This document shows, in pieces, positions 36,601 through 46,232 of a DNA stretch of 64,000 bases. A model generated the notes under the pieces. That model was given only the letters and a program-made list of their open reading frames with translations. It had not been told where the DNA came from and ran no database searches. The number at the start of each line of letters is the position of its first letter. Positions within the stretch are counted from its first letter, which is position 1. A program made the position numbers and the translations under genes. The DNA comes from Sporothrix humicola (taxonomy: Eukaryota; Ascomycota; Sordariomycetes; Ophiostomatales; Ophiostomataceae): NCBI GenBank assembly GCA_021396245.1, contig WNYE01000013.1, forward strand, positions 372,001-436,000, in the 5' to 3' direction.

Positions 36601-38203
36601 AACCGCTGCATACCACACCCCCCGCACCCCCCTTCTTCCCTTCAGAGTGCTGCATTCAGAATTGCCCGTGCCCCCCTTTCTGCTTTTGGCTCTTCTGCTC
36701 TGCACTGCTCACTCTGTCACTTTGTCACTCTGTCTCTTACACCCCTTTCCCGCCTATCAACAACAGCACGGCCGTGGACAGAAACGAACAGAAAGAACAC
36801 AATCGCAAGGCGTCACAGCGAGATAGAAACGCCATTCTTCTTTTGTTCGTCTGTGCTTTCTGATCTCCATATCTCACAAAAACACAACCGACATCGAAAA
36901 GAGCAGGTCCCACTAATACCCAGACCGACCTTTGCCCTTTTGCCTCGTTTGTTTTCTTTTTCTCATATCTTCTTTCCTCTTTGATTTTAATTCTCCTTCG
37001 CCCGGCTCTAGATCACACCTAGCCAACAGACCGGATACGTCTTCCTGCCTTCCTGCACGCCAGCCCTGACGATTGCGGCGTTGCGCCGAGATCATTCCAG
37101 TTTTATCTCTCGCCCAGTCCCACGATACAATCCACTTATCTCATCGTGTCCCTGGATTAGCCATCCATCCCATTTCATCCTACCCCCTCCTCCTCTCGTT
37201 CCTTTTTTCCTTCTCTGACAGAAACTTCCTTTTCTTTCCCCCTTTCTTCCTCTCGTACGTCGTGCATCGTACATCATCCACGCTTTCGACATCTCTTTTT
37301 GCATCTCACATATCTGTCCCGTCTTTCGAGCGCCTATCACCGCCTTCTTGATCCAGTCAGCATCATCCGTCTACCGAATCCCTCGACCGACCCAGGATCC
37401 AGATAAGTGTTGTATGTGTACAACACAGCACGCGTTCACCTCAGCCCGGCGTTGTCCCTCTCACGCCTTTTGACCCAGATACGTCCTCATCGCTCCCGCC
37501 CTAACGGAGAACGGATCACAGTGACCCACGTCACATCCCACGCCCGCCTTTGGTTTCTTGTTTTAATTCCTTTTTCGTCCTCTTTCGTTCTTGACCTTCT
37601 TTATTTTTATTTTGGCTTTTTCTTGCTTTTATTCTTTTCTTATTCTCCCTCGTTTCGCTGCCGCCTATCCAGCCGCTTTTTGTGAGAAACGACAGAAATA
37701 AGGGGGCATTTGCGGGCCACCTAAAAAGCGGCATCAGACCCAGAGTTCGCTCTTCTTTCTTCCCAACCAACACCCGGCACTCACAGGCTCACTCTGTATC
37801 GGAATATAACCCGACCGCCTACCGCCTGTCTTTCTATCTTGGGTGACACCCAACCCACCTGCTATCATCTAACTATTCTCGTCAACTTGTTTTTATATCT
37901 TTCCCCGTCCGCCTCCTTTGATATTCCTTCCTCCCACAGTCATCCTTTTTTTTTTTTTTTCATTTCGTCTCCCCTCTCTTCACCACCCTTCCATCTTTCG
38001 TGCACACCACTATCAAGGTCTTACACACTCTCTACAAACGACACATTGCTGTTCTATGGATATCATCGACAAAAGTACGCCGACGTCTGGCTTTGTTTCG
38101 TTCTCTATTTTCTAGCGTGCAATAGGGCATCCGCTGTGAGAACTCGACAATATCAACAAACAGTTCTCACCACCACGTTTCTTTTCTGAAGACATACATT
38201 ATC
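30685..38203. other. 7.5-kb gene-free interval with a 3.5-kb pyrimidine-rich leader
   Basis: No gene, RNA gene or transposon recognised on either strand. From about 34.7 to 38.2 kb the + strand is continuously C/T-rich and short frames are Ser/Leu/Phe/Pro-rich by composition. The 32-34 kb part is mixed, with pyrimidine patches. A run of 15 T lies at 37946-37960. I interpret the right half as an unusually long 5' leader or regulatory region of the gene at 38204. Confidence 0.5.
38056..38115 (+). other. Possible upstream ORF
   Basis: A 19-codon frame starting ATGGATATCATCGACAAAAG and ending at TAG, 88 bases before the start of the next protein. It could restrain translation if the transcript starts upstream. 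Supported only by position. Confidence 0.25.
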
Positions 38204-40123
38204 ATGTCTAACAAATCATCACCATCGCCGCGGCAGCGGCCAGCCAACCAGATCGACGAGTCACAACTACCCGCCGGTCACTGTCGGTACATCCTGCTCT
38301 TGCCCGAGGTCAAGGGCCAACGATGCGGCTGCGCCCATTTCAACCTCAACCGCTCAACGCCCGGTGCCGTTTGCGAGTGTGGTCATCTGTCTTGCTACCA
38401 TATCAGCAACGGTGAGCCGCTATCCACATCAGAAAACCAAGAGCTGACACAAATCAAGCAGCGCCTGGAGCTGTTGGAACGGGAGCATGTCGAACTGCAC
38501 CAACTCCGCCGTGATTTTATGATGCTGCAGGAACGCATCGGTGAAGACCATGACCGACACCACGAAGCCATTGTGCGGGTCAGCGAACTCGAGGAACAGG
38601 TGGAAAAGGTCCGCAACGAGGTGAAGGAGGACGTGCGAGAAGCCTACCGGAACCTGGGCCGTGCCTGGGACTCGATCCATGATCTGATGCAGAGCAGGAG
38701 TGTGGCCGAGAACCACTTCCGCCACGTTACAGAACGCCTCAAGGATATTGACAGCAAGGTTGCCCATATTGGCGAACGTCAACTCGAGCTGGTCGACGTG
38801 GATATCTCATTAGAAGGCCGCATCGAAGTGTTGGAAGAACTCGAGGACAGAGTCGACGCACTCGAAGCGAACGAAGAGGCAGCAGAATCTGAGTCGAGTA
38901 GATCGAGCAGCCACTCCTCTCACAATAACGCACCGTCATCAACATCACGAAATCGCACACGAGCCAGTGACCCTCCTCCAGAACGCAACACTTCCAGCAA
39001 GGATCAACGGACAAGGACACAGCCAAGGACACGGTCTCCGTCGCCTGCATTTTCTCTTGACGCATCAACACCAAAGGCAACTTCAGCATCATTATCATCC
39101 TCTTCTCAACTACCCACGGCAATGTCACTCCCTGATGCAGCCATTGACGACGATGGCCCCTCCTCATCATCAAGTTCTACAAATGGCCACTACCGGTCGT
39201 CCACAACCACAAGCAGACGAGAGTCTGCACCACCATCATCACTACTCCCACCAGCCGTGATCGCTGTCCGGACTGCCGCCCGTGCCAGCCAGGCCAACAC
39301 CAACGCCAACGAATCATGGACTGTGCATGTATCTTTGTTGCCGACATCTACACGCCCATTCCCGTTTGAGCGTGACACAAACGCTTACAAGCGCTGTCTC
39401 TCTCGTGGTCTGCACCAAATGGTTGCTGTCACCGGTTCCACTGCCGATGCATTCGAGCAAGCCATCAACAAGGCCTTTGGCCGCATCCTCCGCGGACGCA
39501 AGTGGGCACCACTGCAAGCTCTGCCGTGCACGGCCGAAACACTAGCTGGTCTTCCCATGCTGCGTCCCCTGGACCCTTCGCTGCTTGATGAGCGGTTCGA
39601 CCTGGAGTTCTTGCGGAACAACTGTGCCGTCTGTGACACCAACGGCAAGATTGACTCGCTGTACATTGCCATGCGTGACCGGACCTTGTCATGGCACTCC
39701 ATCCGTCGCCTACCTGTCTTCCTCGAGGACCTCGAGCCCTGCTGGGGCTACGACACGTTGCTCGACGCCAACGACCCGTTCGTTGAGGACGAGTACGAGA
39801 ACGATGTTAACAGCAGCGAGGACGAGGTCATGGGTGGCATGCCGCGGCCGTCGGCGGGGGACATTGTTGCGACGCTGCCTTCCCTTAAAAGGGCGGCGTC
39901 GGAAATGTCTCGCTCGTCGAGCTTCGGATCGGCCACGGTGCCGTCAGGATCTACCTCAGGAACGGCAACATCTACAGGGGTTGCACCTACATCGGCGACT
40001 GGCACGACGGCTGCGACAGCGACCGCGAGCGCTGCAGAGGGTGAGGGATCCCGAACTAAAGTACCACGGATCTATCCCTTGCCTAACATTGTGGAGGTGC
40101 GTAGAGGTGTCAAGACATCTTGA
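38204..40123 (+). CDS. Hypothetical Cys/His-cluster coiled-coil protein
   Basis: Single exon, 639 residues; family not recognised. The N-terminus carries a compact Cys/His cluster, CGCAHF at 41-46 and CECGHLSCYH at 57-66, a plausible zinc site of unknown type. Residues about 77-225 form a long charged coiled coil (heptads such as LELLEREHVELHQLRRDFM). A Ser/Thr-rich low-complexity linker follows to about 365. An ordered C-terminal block at about 370-540 (SWTVHVSLLPTSTRPFPFER to CWGYDTLLDANDPF) looks conserved, and the protein ends in another disordered tail. The long leader suggests a regulated gene. It may be a structural or regulatory scaffold, but no function can be assigned. Confidence 0.8.
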   Translation: MSNKSSPSPRQRPANQIDESQLPAGHCRYILLLPEVKGQRCGCAHFNLNRSTPGAVCECGHLSCYHISNGEPLSTSENQELTQIKQRLELLEREHVELHQLRRDFMMLQERIGEDHDRHHEAIVRVSELEEQVEKVRNEVKEDVREAYRNLGRAWDSIHDLMQSRSVAENHFRHVTERLKDIDSKVAHIGERQLELVDVDISLEGRIEVLEELEDRVDALEANEEAAESESSRSSSHSSHNNAPSSTSRNRTRASDPPPERNTSSKDQRTRTQPRTRSPSPAFSLDASTPKATSASLSSSSQLPTAMSLPDAAIDDDGPSSSSSSTNGHYRSSTTTSRRESAPPSSLLPPAVIAVRTAARASQANTNANESWTVHVSLLPTSTRPFPFERDTNAYKRCLSRGLHQMVAVTGSTADAFEQAINKAFGRILRGRKWAPLQALPCTAETLAGLPMLRPLDPSLLDERFDLEFLRNNCAVCDTNGKIDSLYIAMRDRTLSWHSIRRLPVFLEDLEPCWGYDTLLDANDPFVEDEYENDVNSSEDEVMGGMPRPSAGDIVATLPSLKRAASEMSRSSSFGSATVPSGSTSGTATSTGVAPTSATGTTAATATASAAEGEGSRTKVPRIYPLPNIVEVRRGVKTS

Positions 40124-40818
40124 TTGACGTCACGACCAACAGCGGTGACGATACGATACAAACATTACCACCGGCATCAAACAACAACCACATATCTTCA
40201 CGCTGGTGTCGTCTTTCCTTTCACACTTCTTCCCCCTCCTCTTCATCATTATTGTCGCTTTTCTTTTATTTCATAGCCTTTCCTAGCCTTGCCTTGCCCT
40301 TTGATCCCATTTTATGTTTGCGAGTGAAAAAGACACGGGAGAAAACCGGGGCGGACACTACATTTGCATGGACATTGTTTTTATATTTCTGGATTTAGAT
40401 TTACGGTCGACTGTTATTTTTGCTTTTGCGTCTTGCTTTCATCTTGTCTCCTATTTCCTGTCAACTTTTAACCAACTTAACTTACTTGAGACGTACAGAC
40501 ACACCATAGACTTGGAGCAAGGACTGATATACTTTACTGGGGCTGCGCGGGAATACCTATTTCATTTACATGTTTACCATCTATTTATCTTCTTAAACCT
40601 CCTCATTACTCCATCCTTTCTAATTGTTTGTAATTTTTCTTTTCTTTGTGCTAGCAGTGTCAAAGGCTACACAGTATCACAGCCATAACTACAAGGATTA
40701 TTTCATGCTAGCACCCTCCTACTGTGAAGGTATTAGTAAAGATATCCGTGGAGGATATTATGGATTTTCAATATATTTCCAATATTTTTTATTCTTTTTC
40801 GTTTGGTGAATTCTTTTG

Positions 40819-40853
<35 letters not shown>

Positions 40854-41072
40854 AACAAATCAAGAATTCTGATTAAATTTTTTTTTAAAAACAAATAACA
40901 AAATCAATACCTGGAAAGTGAAAACAAATATCAAGTCTTACTTTATTGCCAAAAATATACACATCCTTTTCATGAACTTGCTGTGCAAACAAAACAATTT
41001 GTTCTATCTCATCATTCTATCTCATCATTCATTTAACTACTTATACATGTTCGTCCCACTTCACTTCTTCAC
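40124..41072. other. Convergent AT-rich 3' spacer
   Basis: Between the ends of the coiled-coil protein and alcohol dehydrogenase genes. AT-rich, T-rich on the left, with a pure A27 tract. Short hydrophobic frames here are composition artefacts. Confidence 0.55.
40823..40849. repeat. A27 homopolymer
   Basis: Twenty-seven consecutive A on the + strand in a 3' spacer. No mobile element is recognisable beside it. Confidence 0.95.
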
Positions 41073-42128
41073 TTATGCCATTTTGATGACAGACTTGCCG
41101 TGGACTGTGCCCTTCTCAATCTCCTCGAGGATGGCCTCGATCTCTTCCAGCTTGCGCTCGACAATCTGGGGCTTGACCTCGCCACGAGCGACAAACTCGA
41201 GAGCCTCGGCCGTGTCCGTGCGGTCGCCCGTCGACGTGCCTTCAAGACGCAGGCCGCGGGCAACAAAGTCTTCAGGCAGGACTGGGATGGGTGTTGGGCG
41301 CAGAGGCAGGCCGATGCAGACCAAAACGCCGGATTTCCGCAGGTACTTAACGGCGTCGGCATAGGCGATGCCCGACGACGCACAGATCAGGGCACCGTGA
41401 GCACCGACACCGTCTGTGGCGGCAATGACGGCGCCGACACAACCGTCATCGTGACCGGGAGCAAGGACATCGACGTAGGCATCGGCACCCAGTGACAGAC
41501 AAAGGTCCTTCTTGTTGGCATCGAGGGCCACGACCTTTAATCCCAAAGCCTTGGCGTACTGGACAGCCAAGTGGCCCAGTCCGCCGCCCGCACCGGCAAT
41601 CGAGACCCAGCTGCCTTTCCGCAGGTTGGCAATCTTGAGGGCCTTGTAGACAGTGACACCGGCACACAAGATGGGTGCCGCCTCGGCGTCGCCCACGTTC
41701 TCGGGCAGGCGCACCGCATATGCGCTATCGGCAATCGCGTACTCGGCAAACGTGCCCTCGACATCCTTGCCGGCCAGCTTGCGGCCCGCACACAGGTTCT
41801 CGTGGCCCGTCGTGCAGGACTCGCAGCTGCCGCAGACAATGTGCACCCAGCGGACGGCGACGCGGTCACCGACAGCCCATTTGGAGGCGTCGACGTCAGG
41901 GCCCAGCGAGGCAATGACGCCCGTGCCCTCGTGGCCGCCGACGGCAACTTTGGGCTTGAGGTAGGGGATGAGGCCGCGGGCAATGTGCACGTCGGTGGCG
42001 CAGACGCCCGAGTAGTTGACCTTGACGAGGATCTGGGTGTTTTGCGGCGTGGGCGTCGGGCGCTGCTGGACGGTGATTTTGCCCTGGTCGTCGCGGATGG
42101 CGGCGGCAGAGGTGGCAGGGACGGCCAT
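41073..42128 (-). CDS. Zinc-dependent alcohol dehydrogenase
   Basis: Single exon, 351 residues, the normal length for fungal tetrameric alcohol dehydrogenases. It oxidises primary alcohols or reduces aldehydes with NAD(H). The catalytic zinc ligands are Cys43 (GVCATDVH), His66 (GGHEGTG) and Cys155. The structural zinc site is Cys99, Cys102, Cys105 and Cys113. The Rossmann nucleotide-binding turn is GAGGGLG at 179-185, with Asp203 (ALDANKKD) at the position favouring NAD over NADP. No targeting peptide is evident, so it is probably cytosolic. It lacks the extra N-terminal length of mitochondrial isoforms. The natural substrate could be ethanol or another small alcohol. Confidence 0.92.
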   Translation of the reverse strand: MAVPATSAAAIRDDQGKITVQQRPTPTPQNTQILVKVNYSGVCATDVHIARGLIPYLKPKVAVGGHEGTGVIASLGPDVDASKWAVGDRVAVRWVHIVCGSCESCTTGHENLCAGRKLAGKDVEGTFAEYAIADSAYAVRLPENVGDAEAAPILCAGVTVYKALKIANLRKGSWVSIAGAGGGLGHLAVQYAKALGLKVVALDANKKDLCLSLGADAYVDVLAPGHDDGCVGAVIAATDGVGAHGALICASSGIAYADAVKYLRKSGVLVCIGLPLRPTPIPVLPEDFVARGLRLEGTSTGDRTDTAEALEFVARGEVKPQIVERKLEEIEAILEEIEKGTVHGKSVIKMA

Positions 42129-44257
42129 TGTGACGGTTGTGAGGTTGTGAGGGGAAGAGAGGGGGATGAAGAGGCGAGTAAGATGTGGAGGTGACGTATG
42201 AGAGGGAGAAAATAAAAATCTGAATAGATGGAGATATTAATGGGATGTAGGAGCAGAATGGTCTGTTTGGATTCGGAACTAGAAAGAGAACGATCAAGTT
42301 ACTATTCAAGACCCAAGATTTGTAATTCAAGATGGACATAAAAACGAGATATGTTCAACACCACAGGACCCCAACTGGATGTTCGTCAAGCTATATCCTT
42401 CCTGCATATCGCCGAGTTGGAGCTCGCTTTTCGCGTTGAAGCACTTGCACAAATTTACGGAGTTCAGAGTACGACAGACCCGCCTTGTAAGCGGCCGTAG
42501 CTTTTGACCGTTAGCCCCGAGCTCTTGAAGATGAAAACGCAAACATAAAAAAGATACAAGGTTACAAAAGTATGACATATGCCGGCACAAGCCTTTTGTT
42601 TTCTAGCTCAAACGGCATTGCGTTGCCCGTTTCTTTGGTTCCTCGTGTCGCCCACTTGGCACGCGTGCAAGCATCCAGACGAGTGTCTTTTCGTCGACAA
42701 CGCCCCCTACGTCTTTCCCGATCTCCCCGGACAGCATTTTGTCTCCCCGCTGCCAGTCGCGCCTGCCCCACACGGTAGCCACGAGGTCTTTTCATGGCGG
42801 GGCGGCCCCCGGTAGATGGACCCACTTATTCCACTAACACGGCTCTCTTTCCTTTCTTTTGCTTCGCCTGCCATTATTCCCGGGCCGGAGACAGACACCC
42901 GCTGTGAAAGGAAGGCACGCTTAACGTTAGGGCGGTTTCCAAGGGACCTGCCAAGAAAGCGCGGAGACGAATGCCGACCACAATGCTTTCTCATTTTTCT
43001 CTCATTTTTTTCGTGTCTCTCATTTCTGTCCCCTGGCCTTCGGTTGCCTGCCTGCCCGCAAACCACCCGCAAAGTGCCCGCGTTTTGGGGTAAAGGTCGA
43101 AAATTTCTGGGGTTTCTCCTTCTGGGGCAGAGTTCTGACGCGTTCTTCTTATCATATGTTGGGGTATCTTTCACTTTTCTCCAGAATACAAGTGATGCAC
43201 GAGATGCATTGACTTTCTTCGATCTGGGGATTCATGGGGATGATCTCTTCTCCACGTTTTGTTTTCTTTGCTTTTCTTCTCCTCTTATGTCTTTTCATTT
43301 GATTCAAAGAGAGAAAGAAGAGAAGAATACGAAACAATCATCTCCAGTCTACACCACCCTCAGCCAAGAATACAACACAACTTTACGGCACTTTTCTTCA
43401 CCTTTCCCACGCCGACTTCCTCCCGCCTTGGCCTGTGAACTTGGCTTCACTTGGCTTTTCACTTGTCCTTTTCAGTTCTTTCCAGCGCCTTTTCAGCGTC
43501 CTCCCACCATTCTCGCTATTCTTTCTCCGTCTTGGCTTGCTTGTTTTCACTGCCGGCTTCTGTGGCGTTTACTATCGAAATCGCCTACTTATCTTCGTCT
43601 CTTCCTCGATCGCATCCTTACATCCGCTCGCGTGAGTTTTGACTGTCTCTAACATATGTAAGTCGTTCCCCATCTCCCCGGCTGTAACCTCATCATTCGA
43701 ATCGAAAAAGAGGAGTCCCCAAGTCTTCCCCGTTCCATCGTTCTGTCCCCCATTTTCACCCCAAATATCCCAAGTGGCACCCTCCTCTTCTCCAGCCTGT
43801 TCCTGGTCGTCCCCAGTCTTCAATCCCTGGTCCCCCCATCCTGTCTCCATTCTCGACCAGTCAACCGCCTTGGCCTAGCACCGGACTGGAACCTCTGGAC
43901 CTCTGCTTCCTACGTCCTGTCGGCGTTAGGGTCGCGTCGCCTCTGTCGTCGACTTTTATTGTTTGATTTATCAGTCAAAGTGCTGCTTGCTGCTCTGCAT
44001 CAATACCGACTAAATATCGACGCCATGCACGTCCATTCCCATCCCATGTTCCTCCATCCTCGCATTTAAATTTAAACCCTGTCTCGGTCTCTTCCTTGAT
44101 TTCGTCAATCTTTCTTCATTTCTGTACTTTTTCTTCCTTTCCTTTCTTTTGTTCCTCTTTCATTTGTTTTACTGTACATACTATTAGCATTTGTTTACTC
44201 ACACTGTCAGTGTCGAGCCTTTCCTTCTTTCTCCGTCTTACCCTCACAACCGCCATC
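42129..44257. other. Divergent promoter region between alcohol dehydrogenase and MFS genes
   Basis: No gene recognised. The right part (about 43.2-44.25 kb) is C/T-rich on the + strand and is probably the MFS transporter leader. The left 100 bases are purine-rich on the + strand, consistent with the leader of the reverse gene. Confidence 0.5.
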
Positions 44258-45888
44258 ATGAAGTCAGACGAGGCTCCTAGTAAGTTATTCACCAAGCACA
44301 AAATTATTTTGCTCATCTCCTAACATAACAGCCCCTGAGGTCCTCGAGGCCAATGAAAAGGTCTCGGACCAGGATGCCGCCTCCATCGACCCAAACCTCA
44401 AAACGCGCGACGGCGTCGTGCTCATGCCGCAGCCGTCCGACGACCCGGCCGACCCGCTCAACTGGTCGTGGTTCCAGAAACACGCCGCCATGTTTACCAT
44501 TTCGTACCTGGCGCTGATCTGCTACATGTCCGTTACGACGCTCGTGGCCGGCACGGTTCCTCTCGCTGCCGGTCTGGGCGTGTCCAAGGCCACGGCTGTC
44601 TACCTGGGCAACACGCCCGTGGCCTTGTACGGTGTTGCTCCGTTTCTGTGGAGTCCCATAAGCCATTTCATTGGCAGACGGCCCGTGCTGCTGCTGAGCA
44701 ACATTATTGCCATGGTGGGCGCGGGCATTGTGACGAGTGCCAAGAACTACGGCACGGCCATGGTCGGGCGTGTGATTCTGGGTGCCGGCGGCTCGGCTTT
44801 CTGGACGCTCGGTCCTGCATCCATTGGCGATATTGTAAGTCAACGCACTTTAAATAGTCATCCATCTGCTACGCACCCGCATCTAACCTTTCCAGTTCTT
44901 CCGTCATGAAAAGGGAAAGAAGATTGGCATCTCGACACTCGCCATTGTCGTCTCGCCTTTCCTGGGAACCCTCGTCGGCGGCGCCATCATCGAGAACGAG
45001 AAGCTGGGCTGGCCGGCCTCGCAATGGATCCCGCTCATCTTCATGGGCGTCGGCCTCATCATGCAGATCTTCTTCCTGCCCGAGACCATCTACGTTCGTG
45101 AGGTCCAGGGCCAGCAGGCCGGCCTCGAGAACAAGACCAAGGCGACGCTCTGGGACCGCTACGGCATCCACATCCCCAAGCGGTCGGGCGACAAGAAGCA
45201 CTCGTTCTTCTACATCTTCTCGCGGCCCTTTGTGCTCCTGAAATTCCCGGCCATCACTTTGTCTGCGTTCTGGTTCGGCATCGCCTACATGATGCACGTC
45301 GGCATCACCTCGGAGATTCCGCTGATTTTCGAGGCCCAGTACAACTTTACTGTCCTCGACGTCGGTCTGTCTGGTCTTTCGGGTCTGATCGGTGCCCTCA
45401 TTGGCGAGGCCTATGCCGGCCCTTCCATTGATTATCTGGCCCGCCGGTCCCTCAAGCAGGGCAAGGAATGGCGCCCCGAGTACCGCCTCAAGGTCATCTG
45501 GCCCGCTCTGGTTGCTATCCCGGGCGGCCTCATCATGTTTGGCACCGCCATCCAGTTTGGCCACTCGTGGGTCACGCCCCTGGCTGGCCAGCTGATTTAC
45601 ATTTTTGGCATCGAGATCGCCACGACCGTCATCCAGACTTATATTCTCGAGTCCTACCCGCGCCAGGGCGCCGAGGCCAACCTCATCTTCAACCTCATCC
45701 GCAACATCTTTTCCTACATCTCGCCCTTTTTCCTGACGCCGTTTATCGCCAAGGTCGGCTTTGCCGCGCCGTTTGGCCTCTTTGCCGGCCTAACCGTCGT
45801 CATCTTCCCCTTTACTGTCGTCGTCCTCATGTACCGCGGAAAGGAGATCCGCGAGCGTGGAGGCGATCCGGGCTGGAGTAGAGATTAA
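44258..45888 (+). CDS. Major facilitator superfamily transporter (DHA1-type)
   Basis: Three exons: 44258-44279, 44332-44834 and 44896-45888; 505 residues. The first exon is only 22 nt but splices in phase to a typical fungal N-terminus. The motif DPADPLNWSWFQK just before the first helix is the hallmark of fungal drug:H+ antiporter-like MFS proteins. Twelve hydrophobic segments are visible. The A-like motif between TM2 and TM3 is SPISHFIGRRPVLL, and the acidic residues expected near TM4-5 are embedded in GRVILGAGGSAFWTLGPA. A central cytosolic loop (about 245-285) separates the halves. Probably plasma membrane; substrate unknown. No biosynthetic genes lie beside it to suggest one. Confidence 0.88.
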
Positions 45889-46232
45889 AGGCGAGATTAT
45901 ATGGGAGATGAACAAAGTAGTGGAACATGCATAGGTTTAAATGTATATAATGGAGCTGTTTGCAAGAATCAGTGCCACATCGTCTCGCGCGTCGACAGTA
46001 ATATTTTTCTTTTGGAAAATGAGACCGTGAAGTCCTGATAATGACGCGTGATGACTGCAAACAACAATAAATGCCTCATAGCCTACCAAACAATCAATTA
46101 CGTGTGAAAAATTTCACAAACGAAGCTGCTCGTGCAGAATTGTGTTTAGAATGCTGTGGGAAGATTGTTGTTTTTGATATCTCTATCCTGAGACCATTAA
46201 AGCAAACAAGGCTACAAAACTATCGTCAAAAT
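45889..46232. other. Convergent 3' spacer between MFS and NLR-like genes
   Basis: AT-rich, no coding signal; holds the two 3' ends. Confidence 0.6.

Noticed and set aside
40823..40849. A27 tract as the tail of a retrotransposed element
   Set aside because: No element body upstream. The only flanking repeat is a 7-base GAATTCT on each side, too short to call a target-site duplication.
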